Shown here piece by piece: positions 56,320 through 64,000 of a stretch of DNA of 64,000 nucleotides. Under the pieces are notes generated by a model. The model ran no database searches. It was given only the letters and a program-made list of their open reading frames with translations, and was not told the origin of the DNA. The DNA comes from Muscardinus avellanarius (Eukaryota; Chordata; Mammalia; Rodentia; Gliridae), in contig OY726560.1 of assembly GCA_963383645.1 (NCBI GenBank), positions 86,405,093 through 86,469,092 of the forward strand. The letters are read 5' to 3'. Position 1 is the stretch's first letter. Every line of letters begins with the position of its first letter. The position numbers were made by a program, and so were the translations under genes.

Positions 56320-56478
56320 GTGCTTTATTGGTGCATTATAGTCTCATCTAATAATGTAAATAAGATTGACAGTAACATATATGCACACAGCACTTGGTGT
56401 TTTTCCACCTCCCCATTTTTTCCTTCCCAATTTAGAGTACTAAGATTGCTATTGGTATATTCACATATGTATACATAG
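56320..56478 (-). mobile_element. Second copy of the L1 3' terminus (duplicate of 55,556-55,715)
   Basis: Nearly identical to 55,556-55,715 over about 159 bases (about nine differences by eye), including the preceding 'atgtgct' that is not part of the usual L1 end. This points to a local duplication rather than an independent insertion. Confidence 0.85.
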
Positions 56479-57112
56479 CAGCACTAATCATAACAGTCAA
56501 ACCACTGAAACAACCCAAATGTCCATCTTTGCCAGCATTTGTTGTTATTTTTCTTCCTTATGATTGCCACTCTGATTGGAATTAGATGGAATCTCAGTGT
56601 AGTTTTAATTTGCATCTCCCTAGTGGCAAATGATGTTGACATATTTTTACATGTCTATTGGCCATTTGTATCTCTTCTATTGTGAAGTGTGTATTCAATT
56701 CAGTTGCCCATTTACTGATCGGGTTATTTGTTTTTATTTTTTAGTATAAAATATTTTAAGTTTTTTGTATATTCTAGATATAGTCCTGTTAGAGGGATAG
56801 CTGCTAAAAATCTTCTCCCATTCTGTAAGCTTTCTCTTTAGATACTTGATGGTTTCCTTTGATCAGAAGAAATGTTTTAGTTTAATGCAATTCCACTTAT
56901 TATTTATTGTTTTAATTTTTTGAGCTTTAAATGTCTTGTTGAGGAAGTTTCTACTTGTGCCAATATGTCAGAATGTTGAACCTATTCCCTTCCCTACTAG
57001 ATTTACAGTCTCTCTTCTAACTTCCAGGTCTTTGACCCATCCAGTTACATATATTTTTCTTCAAAGAATAAGATTTTACTTTGTTTTCTTGTTTTGTTTG
57101 CAATGATGGACA
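56479..57112 (-). mobile_element. L1 3' region with a short inverted start
   Basis: The first ~45 bases ('agcactaatcataacagtca', 'caacccaaatgtccatc') are plus-strand L1 3' sequence. From about 56,526 it is reversed L1 ORF2 C-terminal sequence ('gccagcatttgttgttattt', 'tctattggccatttgtatct', 'aaaatcttctcccattctgt') to about 57,112. A mosaic with a flipped segment. Confidence 0.7.
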
Positions 57113-57124
57113 CGGGTTTATTTT

Positions 57125-57345
57125 TTCTTTTTAAATTTTTATTTTTATATTTTGTGGGTCTAGGGATTAAACCCAGGATCATTCTACCTCCAAGATAAAT
57201 CAATAGTCATTTTAAAAATATTTTGAAACAGGGACTGGATAAGTTGCTGAGAGTTTTCTAAGTTGCTGAGGCTGGCCTTGAATCTGTAATCCTCCTGTCT
57301 CAACCTACCAAGTATTGAGATTACGAGCATGTACCACCATGCCTG
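57125..57345 (-). mobile_element. Old B1-dID-like SINE, first of a tandem pair
   Basis: 'gtgggtctagggattaaacc', 'tgaaacagggactggataag', 'gaggctggccttgaatctgt' and 'agcatgtaccaccatgcctg'. Confidence 0.85.
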
Positions 57346-57349
57346 GATT

Positions 57350-57570
57350 TTTTAAATATTTATTTTAATATTCTGTGGTTCCTGGGATTGAGTAAAGGTG
57401 TATTTTATCTCCAAGCTATACCCCTAACTCTTTTTTAAAAACTTGAAATAGGGTCTGGATATGCTGCTGAGTGTTTCACTAAATTGTTGAGGTTGGCCTT
57501 GAAATAGCAATCCTCCAGTGTTAGCCTCCAAAGTACTGAGATTACAGGTGTATACCACTGAACCTGGATT
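57350..57570 (-). mobile_element. Old B1-dID-like SINE, second of a tandem pair
   Basis: 'tgtggttcctgggattgagt', 'gaaatagggtctggatatgc', 'gaggttggccttgaaatagc' and 'ggtgtataccactgaacctg'. The same orientation and degree of decay as its neighbour. Confidence 0.85.
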
Positions 57571-57984
57571 TATTTATTTATTTTATTTTTATCTTCAACT
57601 TGTCCTCCTGTAGCCTATTATGTAGGAAGCTCACTAGCTCTCTCTATGTAGGGAGACAAATGTGAAGCTTGAACTTTCCTGAAGAGTTAACTGTCTCTGG
57701 TTTGAATAATAATAGGGGTGCACATGGAAATACACGTGACCTGGCTGGCAGAGCCTCCCTACCTCCAGCTCCTTTCCTGTTTTCCCATCACTCTGGCTGT
57801 CTCAGCTCTTCAGTGCCTCCAAGTCTGAATGACCTAGGATGTTTTTTCCATCCAGACCTCTACCCCATTTACTCTCCAGGGGGATAGTCTGTAGGTGAGC
57901 TCCTGCCCTTTTAGCTCACTGCACCATGTTCTTTACCTCCTGTGTTGTGATTTTGATTTAAAATTTGGTGCCCATGGGTTTCAG
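57571..57984. other. Unassigned sequence
   Basis: Closer to average composition (57,660-57,940). A 72-codon open frame at 57,669-57,887 has no recognisable family. Confidence 0.45.
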
Positions 57985-58345
57985 TTAGTGTTCTCATCAC
58001 TGTATGTAAATGCCTGACACACAAAATTTAGAGGAGGAAAGATTTATGGCGACTCATGGTTTCATTTTATAAAGCCCGATCTGAAGAATAAATATCAGCA
58101 TCTGCATTGGCAGAAAATGTGAAGGGATGCTATTTCTATAACATGGAGGATAAAAGTAACTTCTCCATCATGGAGGACAAAGCTTTTCTCATATCATGGA
58201 GGACAGAAGTCGCTCCCATTTCATGGAGGGAAGAATTTGCTCCCACATCATGGAGAAATGATTCACTCCTATATCATGGAGGCTAGAATCTGCTCTCACA
58301 TCATGGTGGCCAGAAGCCACTCCCACCAAGATTCCACTTTTCATT
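57985..58345 (-). mobile_element. MaLR-like LTR fragment with internal minisatellite
   Basis: 'tttagaggaggaaagattta' and 'ctcatggtttcattttataa' on plus are the same reversed phrases as in the LTR at 33,835-34,177. The rest is occupied by a 26-27-bp tandem array. The usual LTR end is missing. Confidence 0.5.
58141..58328 (+). repeat. Minisatellite, seven units of 26-27 bp
   Basis: CATGGAGG-type units start at 58,142, 58,169, 58,195, 58,222, 58,249, 58,275 and 58,302 (spacings 27, 26, 27, 27, 26, 27). The consensus is about 'atcatggaggacagaagtc' plus 'gctcccac'. The units have diverged in sequence while length is kept. Confidence 0.9.
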
Positions 58346-58530
58346 GTGGGTGGATAATATTTCACTATGTATATATACTACTTTTTATGTTAAGACAGGA
58401 ACTCAGGCTGATTCCATGTTTTAGCTATTGTGCATAGAGCTACAATAATCATGAGCATACAGATCTTTTTGTATCCTAACTTTATTTTCTTTGGATATAT
58501 ATCTGTGGGTGTCCTGGTTATCCTTAAGTT
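58346..58530 (-). mobile_element. Old L1 3' fragment
   Basis: 'gggtggataatatttcacta', 'atgttttagctattgtgcat' and 'atatatctgtgggtgtcctg' read as a reversed old L1 3' end. Confidence 0.55.
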
Positions 58531-58589
58531 ATTTCACTTATTGTTTAAATATTTTGTAGTCTAAGACATTACATTGTATGATTTCTATA

Positions 58590-58735
58590 CATTTTTATTT
58601 TTTTTTCTGGTTTTTGGAACTAGGGGCCTTTTTTCTCTTAAACATTCTCAGTAAGCTACTGAGGATGCATTGAACCTGCAATACTCCTGTATCAGCTTAC
58701 CAACACATGGTGTGTTCCACTGTGCCTGAGTTTCC
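58590..58735 (-). mobile_element. Decayed SINE
   Basis: 'ggtttttggaactaggggcc', 'cagtaagctactgaggatgc' and 'ctcctgtatcagcttaccaa'. Short of its middle. Confidence 0.7.
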
Positions 58736-58739
58736 ATTC

Positions 58740-59195
58740 CTTCAAATGTTTTAGATTTTATTTCATGACCCCATTATCAGAGATTATCTTAGTAAACTTC
58801 CACACAAGCTTAAAGAGACTGTGTATTCTGTTTTTGGGGTTGAAGTATTTTACAATGTCAATTATATTCAGGTGATTAATGATAACTTTGAGGTGAACTA
58901 TGCCCTTAATGATTTTCTGCTTGCTGGATATGTTTATTTTGTATAAATGGGTGTTAAAGTCTCAAACTATAAGAGTGGATTTATCTAAGTCTTCTAGAAA
59001 TTTTGTCATTTTTTGTCTCATGTATTTTGACAATATTCATGTATTTTGACAATATTCTGTTAGGCATATACATATTAAGTATTATTATGCATTCCTAGAA
59101 AATTTACTCTTTTTGATTATGTAATGCTTTTGTATCATTGATAATTTTTCTTGTTCTGAAATTTTTGTTGTCTGCTTTCTTTGTATTGTTAGCAT
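58740..59195 (-). mobile_element. Old L1 ORF2 fragment
   Basis: Parallels 51,990-52,480 of L1-B: 'gtgttaaagtctcaaactat', 'gttgtctgctttctttgtat'. A 19-bp unit CATGTATTTTGACAATATT occurs twice at 59,020-59,056 in tandem. Confidence 0.65.
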
Positions 59196-59197
59196 TA

Positions 59198-59322
59198 AAA
59201 AAGGGTCTTACTCTGTGGCTGAGGGCTTTGCTAAATTTCTAAGGCTGTTCTCACATCTGAAATTCTCCTGTCTCTTTCTATCAAGGACTGAGATTACAGT
59301 CATGACCAACCGTGCCTGGACA
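59198..59322 (-). mobile_element. Decayed B1-half SINE
   Basis: 'gggtcttactctgtggctga', 'tctcctgtctctttctatca' and 'catgaccaaccgtgcctgg'. No ID-like half is visible. Confidence 0.7.
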
Positions 59323-59439
59323 TTTTTGTTTCTTATAAAGGAAAATTTCACCTTAAACAAAATTTTAGTTTGGCGGATCTCTTGGTCAACATTTTCACTG
59401 GTGTAATCCAAAACAGATGACTGCACAATTTAGAAGATG

Positions 59440-59694
59440 GAGATTTGGGGTTCAGATTATGTTAGGCAAGGTCTACAAAGCTCAGAGCATGATGGCAGAA
59501 AGAGGAGGGAAGGAGATAGCAAGGTTTTGCTCTCATATTGTGGAGGCCAGAGGCAGAGATAAAGCAGGGGAAGTAGGAAACAAATATCCCTAAGATCACA
59601 CCCACAAGGAACCTTCCTTAGCAACGAAGCTCCACTTCTAACATTGCTACCTTTCTGTTAGGGCTGGGGGACATTCCAAATCTAAACCATTACA
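59440..59694 (-). mobile_element. 3' LTR of the MaLR-like element
   Basis: Shares 'gggaaggaga', 'gaggccagaggcagaga', 'ccttccttag' and 'aaccattaca' with 61,075-61,323. Its left edge is not sharp. Confidence 0.6.
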
Positions 59695-60887
59695 TTCTGC
59701 CCCTAGCCCCTTAGACCTCACAGCTACCTCATAATATAAAGCAGATAGTTCATCTCCAAGACTTCCCACAGTTTTAACAGTTTCAGTAATACTCAAAAAT
59801 CCAAAATCTCTGCTGAGATTCAAGATCAATTATTGGCTATGAAACTTGCTTAAAACAAAAAACGAGTTACTTAATGTATAATGGCACAGAGTAACATTTG
59901 CATTCCAAAGGGAGAAATAGATCCAGAGAAAAAAAAGGAATGGAACTAAAATAGGATTGATATCCAGCAGAGTAAGTACTTGATGCTGTAGGTCCACTTC
60001 TGGCCTCTAGGCTCATGGTGGTGAGATGTAATTTCCTAGGATCTTGGCAGGCCTGCCACTGAAGCCTGGTTGATTGCAATTGATAGCATACTTACTCTTT
60101 TAGTCTTTCTTCATGTCTCAGAGCTTGAAGCATTTCCTTGTGGTCATTTCATATTTCTGGCACTTCTAAGTATCAGGGATTTTTCTTGCAACCTTGGCTT
60201 CACTCTTGCGGCTTCATTCTTGCACTTTTGCAGCTTCATTCTTGCACTTTTCAGGCCTTCCTTTGCAATCTGGAGGGAAAGACTGCATGACCTCTTTTTT
60301 CCAGCAAAGCCAGCATTACATCATCACTAGGATGAACTGCCAGCAAGAAAGTTAGTCACAAACACTTTAATCAATGCCACTGAGAACTTTTCAATCACAT
60401 GTGCTGAGCGTGCCTCCATCAGGTCCACCATTAGCCTTCAAACATCATGGTCACAGCTTCTTCCTTCCTTTCCTCCATATTACTTTTCTTCTACAATATA
60501 ATATTTTGGGGCTTCAATTTTATACATGCCTTTCTGGCCAAACTTCGAGTCTCTAATTTCTCTCTGTTTTTTGCATCTGAAATTCACTGTACAATTTGCT
60601 AAATGCAGACATCAATATCCTAATGCAGTTTAAACACTTGGCTGTTTTTAAATTCCCTCCACCCCTCAATTAGCTCAGTCATCTTCAAATTCAACTTCAT
60701 TTAATGTTTTAGCACATAGGCAAAAGGCTTTAGTCCATTTTCCTATGGAGTTTTCTTTTCTCCCTTTCTGGCCACCATTTTGCCCTTCAAACTTTCTCTC
60801 ATAAATCATTTCTAAAGACTCACAAGTCCACATAATCAAATTTAGAAATGGCAGTAGCCCCACTCCTATTAATTTTTTTCTCTCTTT

Positions 60888-61074
60888 TTTTTTTTTGTGG
60901 TACTGGGGATGGAACTCTTCTACCTCCAGGATACACTCCCAGACCTATTTTATGTTTTATTTGGAAACAGGGTCTCTAAAGCCAGCAAGGCTGGCTTCAA
61001 ACCTGCGCGATCCTCCTGTCTCCATCTCCCAAGCTCGGGGATTACAAGCGTGTGCCACCACACCCTGCTCCTAC
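60888..61074 (-). mobile_element. B1-dID-like SINE, short subfamily, within the MaLR-like element
   Basis: 'gtggtactggggatggaact', 'tctaaagccagcaaggctgg' and 'gcgtgtgccaccacaccctg'. Flanking CTCCTATTAATTT and CTCCTACTATTAATTT form a probable imperfect TSD, so it inserted close to the LTR/internal junction. Confidence 0.95.
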
Positions 61075-61323
61075 TATTAATTTCTATCTCCATCAAGAAA
61101 TTGGCTTCTGGTGTGGGGAAGGAGACAGAGAGAGAGCAGACTCTGTTCCTCACAAGATAGAGGCCAGAAGTAGAGAGAGAATGGGAGAGAGGAAGAACCC
61201 AATAATTTCAAGGCTACACCCTAGGGGCCCTTCCTTAATTTCTAAGCCCCCCTTCCAATGCTATCACCATTATTACTTGTTTCTGTGATGGGTAGGGGAA
61301 CATTCTAAATTCAAACCATTACA
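61075..61323 (-). mobile_element. 5' LTR of the MaLR-like element
   Basis: Begins TGTAATGGTTTGAATTTAGA on the minus strand. It is better defined at this end than the partner LTR; the inner edge is next to the SINE. Confidence 0.6.
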
Positions 61324-61392
61324 GTGATATTCTTTCATTTTCCTTGTCTTAAATATTGTCACTTTAGTTTTTTCTTACTTGCATAGTTTCTG

Positions 61393-61399
61393 TTTCTTT

Positions 61400-61443
<44 letters not shown>

Positions 61444-61446
61444 TTT
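61393..61446 (+). repeat. (TTTC)n microsatellite
   Basis: About 12 TTTC units forming the tail of the minus-strand SINE that follows. Confidence 0.95.
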
Positions 61447-61638
61447 TTTTTTTTTGGTGGTACTGGGGTTCCTGGAAGCCCTTCTACCTCCAGGCTACAC
61501 TCCCAGACATATTTTATACTTCTTTTTATTTAGAAACACGGTCTCTTAAACCAGCACGACTGGCTTCGAACCTGCGTGATCCTCCTATCTCTGCCTCCCA
61601 AGCACAGGGATTACAAGTGTGCGCCACCACTCCCGGCA
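61447..61638 (-). mobile_element. B1-dID-like SINE, short subfamily
   Basis: 'ggtggtactggggttcctgg', 'acggtctcttaaaccagcac' and 'gtgtgcgccaccactcccgg'. A 15-bp TSD ACTTGCATAGTTTCT / ACTTGCATAATTTCT with one difference lies at about 61,378-61,392 and 61,639-61,653. Confidence 0.95.
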
Positions 61639-62065
61639 CTTGCATAATTTCTAATAGAAATTCTGGCATAATCATCACCTCATATTTCTCCACCAGGAAG
61701 ATTTGTTTTTTCCATTCCTCTCAGTACTTTTAAGATTTTATATTGAAGTCTGAATTCTTACAGTTTGCAGGTAACATACTTAGATGTGTATTTGTTTTGT
61801 TTTGTTTGTTTCTGTTGTCATTTTGTATTTATTGTGAATGTTCTTTGAGCCTCCTGGATTTGCAGTTTGCTGTCTGAAATTAACTATGGACACATAGTTA
61901 TTATCAACCACAATTGTTTTAGTACTTAATTGGTTCCTTTATTTTTTTTTCTTTTTTCAGAGTTCCCATACACTTAGATAACCTTTGTAATTATACCAAA
62001 GTTTTTGTATATTATGCCTTTGTAAACTTTTTTCTTTTAAAATTTCAATTTTAAATGCTTTTATT

Positions 62066-62128
62066 TTTATTCGTTTATTTTTGTGGTCCTGGGGATTGAA
62101 CACAGGGGCTTTCTACCTTGAAGTAGCC

Positions 62129-62173
<45 letters not shown>

Positions 62174-62303
62174 AAGTAATAGTATTTAGAAATAGGGTCT
62201 TAGTGAGAATGCCTTCACTATGTTGCTGAGGCTGGCTTTGGATCTGAGAACCTATCTCAGCCTCTCATGAATTGAGATTACAGGGGTGCACCACCACACA
62301 TAG
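62066..62303 (-). mobile_element. Old B1-dID-like SINE with internal (GTA)n
   Basis: 'gtggtcctggggattgaaca' and 'gaggctggctttggatctga', ending 'ggggtgcaccaccacaca'. A trinucleotide array has expanded at the junction between the two SINE halves. Confidence 0.85.
62128..62173 (+). repeat. (GTA)n microsatellite inside a SINE
   Basis: About 15 TAG/GTA units in the A-rich linker between the halves of the SINE at 62,066-62,303. Confidence 0.95.
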
Positions 62304-62800
62304 TGCATCAATTTTGGGAAGTGCCTATTTAACCTACTTTTAAGTTTACTGATCCTTTCTTTTGGCATCTCCATTATTCTAATCAGACCATCAAAAGTTT
62401 ACTTCATTTTTATAGCATTTTTAATTTCTAGCTTTTGTTCTAGACTGTTTTTTAGAAAATTCATTTTTCTGCTTACATTTCTATATTGTTTTATAATCAT
62501 GTCAGCTTTTTCCATTAGCTCCTACTATATTAGTCATAGTTATTTTAAATATCTGTTTGGATAATTCCACCACCTTTGCCATATTTGACTCTGTTCCCAT
62601 GCTTACATTTATATTTTGAAAAAAATATTATCTTTTAATATGCCTGTAATGTTTTAGTTAAAGACACATATTATATTAATAATTGCATTAAACTGGCCTT
62701 TGATAATCTTACATTAAGGTGTACAGTGAGGAAAAGTATTATATAGTCTATGACTAGTTCTCAGTGTTTTGGGGGCATGTTTGCCTGGATTGTGTCTTTT

Positions 62801-63299
62801 AGAAATGTGTCTCAGTCTCCCCAGCTCAGGTGTGATAGGAACTTAGAGTTGGACACTTATTTTCTTTCTGTGGATTGCAGTTGAATATTTCCCTTTCTCA
62901 TCTCAAAAGCTAGAGAAAGCTAGAGTAGAATATTTTATTTTCTCCAAGTTGCTTAAGATCTAGTAAAACCCTTCTGCTAGGCTTTATTAGATGGTTTTTT
63001 CTTGGGTAGTTTTGTGGTTAGGTGTTTAGGTGTTTAGATAGGCATGAGTATTTAGAGCCATGCTGCTGAAAATCCCTACTCTAGGCTGGGCACTAAGAAG
63101 CATATTGCTAAATATCCCTTCATGGCTCTCAACACAAGGAGAACTGTCCACTAAAGATCATTAAGTTTTCCTAACATTAGGCAGAATCCCAAACTTAAAA
63201 ATCTCCACAAAATTTCCATACTTGGTGTCCACCTCAGAATTACTCTCAAATAGATCCTCCTTTAAACCCACCTAAATGTGGTTATTTTGTGGTCAAAAC
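62801..63299. other. Unassigned sequence
   Basis: Short echo 'gaaagctagag' twice at 62,915-62,932 and 'taggtgtt' twice at 63,020-63,035. No gene or named repeat. Confidence 0.5.
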
Positions 63300-63430
63300 T
63301 TCTTTTGAAACTATAATATTATAGTGTACTCATATCTCTGTTTATAGCAGAACAATTCACAGTAGCCTAATTATGAAACCACCACCTAAGTGCCCATCAA
63401 CAGATGGACATATATACAGCTAAATATACA
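63300..63430 (+). mobile_element. L1 3' fragment
   Basis: 'actcatatctctgtttatag', 'gcagaacaattcacagtagc' and 'gtgcccatcaacagatggac' are the plus-strand L1 3' phrases seen also at about 40,170-40,220. Confidence 0.7.
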
Positions 63431-63664
63431 GGTGGTATGTACAACTATTATTTATTAAATAGTTTTTGTTCCATTTTCTCTCTCCTCCCCTTCTGCAATC
63501 TCATTTTTATGTGTGAGATTGTTCTCAACCCAGGATAACCTTTCATAACTATCTTCTTTCTTAATTATCTCTCTTATAAATGTACCTGGTCTACCATTTC
63601 ACCCCCTCTCCATTATTTATTCATAAAATCTTTGTTGTCTCCCACAATTTGCTTAGAAATTATT

Positions 63665-63805
63665 TCAAAGGATTCAGTATAGTGTTGCATGCATGTAATC
63701 CCCACGACTTGGGAGCCTGAGCCAGGGGTGATGCAAGTTTGAGACCATCCTTAGCAAGTTAGCATGACCCTTTGCAACTTAGTGAGACCCTATATCAAAA
63801 TAAAA
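63665..63805 (+). mobile_element. SINE left half, first of a tandem pair
   Basis: 'gtgttgcatgcatgtaatcc', 'cttgggagcctgagccagg' and 'caacttagtgagaccctata', then an A-rich linker; the next SINE begins before any ID-like half. Confidence 0.75.
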
Positions 63806-64000
63806 TAAAAGAAGCTAGGCTTTGGTGGTGCACACTTATAATCTCAGTATTTGGGAGGCTGAGACAGGAGGATCCGGGTTTGTGAATAGCCTCAACTACT
63901 TAGTGAGGCCCTTTGCAACTCAGTGAGACCCTGTTTAAAAAATAAAGAATAAAAATATAGGCTGAGGGTGTAGCTTGGCGGTAGAATGCCCCTGGGTTTC
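63806..64000 (+). mobile_element. B1-dID-like SINE, older subfamily, cut by the window edge
   Basis: 'ctttggtggtgcacacttat', 'ggaggatccgggtttgtgaa', 'aactcagtgagaccctgttt' and 'ggtgtagcttggcggtagaa', then the window ends inside the ID-like half. Confidence 0.9.

Larger units (their letters stand above)
59440..61323 (-). mobile_element. MaLR-like (ERVL-type) element with two LTRs
   Basis: Two direct LTR-like ends (59,440-59,694 and 61,075-61,323) flank about 1.2-1.4 kb of internal sequence. Both finish CCATTACA on plus, i.e. each LTR starts TGTAATGGTTT on the element strand, as in MaLR LTRs. The internal region follows reversed MaLR internal order: 'ttctgcccctagccccttag' next to the LTR, then 'tgcattccaaagggagaaat', 'gatatccagcagagtaagta' and 'tggcagtagccccactcct' at the far end. 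MaLRs are non-autonomous and carry no intact genes; none is seen here. A SINE lies at the internal/LTR boundary. Confidence 0.65.
61690..62800 (-). mobile_element. Old L1 5' region
   Basis: After the SINE at 62,066-62,303, 'aagtttactgatcctttctt', 'agcatttttaatttctagct' and 'gataattccaccacctttgc' match the text order of the reversed 5'UTR/ORF1 region of ancient L1 lineages. The left part (61,690-62,060) fits less well. Confidence 0.5.

Noticed and set aside
58141..58328. CRISPR-like array
   Set aside because: The units are contiguous and diverged, with no constant repeat and variable spacer, and the DNA is mammalian; it is a minisatellite.
1..64000. A new defence, CRISPR or operon-type system
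   Set aside because: The sequence is mammalian repeat-rich DNA. There are no prokaryotic gene arrays, ribosome binding sites or operons, and no host gene cluster was found.

Overview
This window is AT-rich mammalian nuclear DNA with no host protein-coding gene that I can recognise. It is built almost entirely from retrotransposons in several age layers, separated by AT-rich sequence I cannot assign. The commonest repeat is a dimeric SINE, about 45 whole or partial copies. Its left half is 7SL/B1-like and its right half is a degenerate tRNA/ID-like unit ending near GTACCACC plus an A-rich tail. That B1+ID architecture (B1-dID type) is known from the squirrel-related rodents (squirrels, mountain beaver, dormice), so I infer a sciuromorph-type rodent; the species is not determinable from the window alone.

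Layout. 1-1,052: an L1 3' end with an inverted 5' arm. 1,681-8,146: a near full-length plus-strand L1 (L1-A) with its 5' end, broken ORF1 and ORF2, and two SINEs nested in ORF2 with exact target-site duplications (TSDs); its 3' quarter is replaced by an abrupt SINE junction. 8.2-30 kb: scattered SINEs, microsatellites, three successive truncated L1 3' ends (20.2-21.7 kb), a SINE nest (26.2-26.7 kb), two weak LTR-like patches and a poly-A-terminated retrocopy-like fragment (17.1 kb), otherwise unassigned sequence. 30-34.2 kb: old L1 pieces and an inverted pair of MaLR-like LTR fragments. 34.7-43 kb: an MLT1-like LTR, a TATA/splice-donor candidate at 36.1-36.2 kb, L1 3' ends in inverted arrangement, a B1 monomer, and a well-preserved 450-bp solo LTR with a 6-bp TSD (40,777-41,226).

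44.98-55.56 kb is an ancient minus-strand L1 split by a younger, near full-length minus-strand L1 (L1-B, 48,322-55,472). L1-B ORF1 is interrupted by a single nonsense codon, and its ORF2 keeps FADD and SDH motifs but is frameshifted. L1-A and L1-B share the first ~12 bases (a YY1-like ATGGCGACTGAG start) but have visibly different 5'UTRs. 55.6-57.1 kb is a mosaic of L1 3' fragments containing a near-identical 160-bp duplication. 57.1-64 kb carries old SINE pairs, a 27-bp minisatellite inside LTR-like sequence, a two-LTR MaLR-like element (59.44-61.32 kb), an old L1 5' region and more SINEs.

There is no operon, coding gene set or CRISPR-like system here. The interest lies in transposon structure: two L1 lineages with different promoters, compacted SINE subfamilies with clean TSDs, a solo ERV promoter, a MaLR-like element and several inverted repeats. 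No coordinate, subfamily or identity estimate was computed by alignment; all are read by eye.
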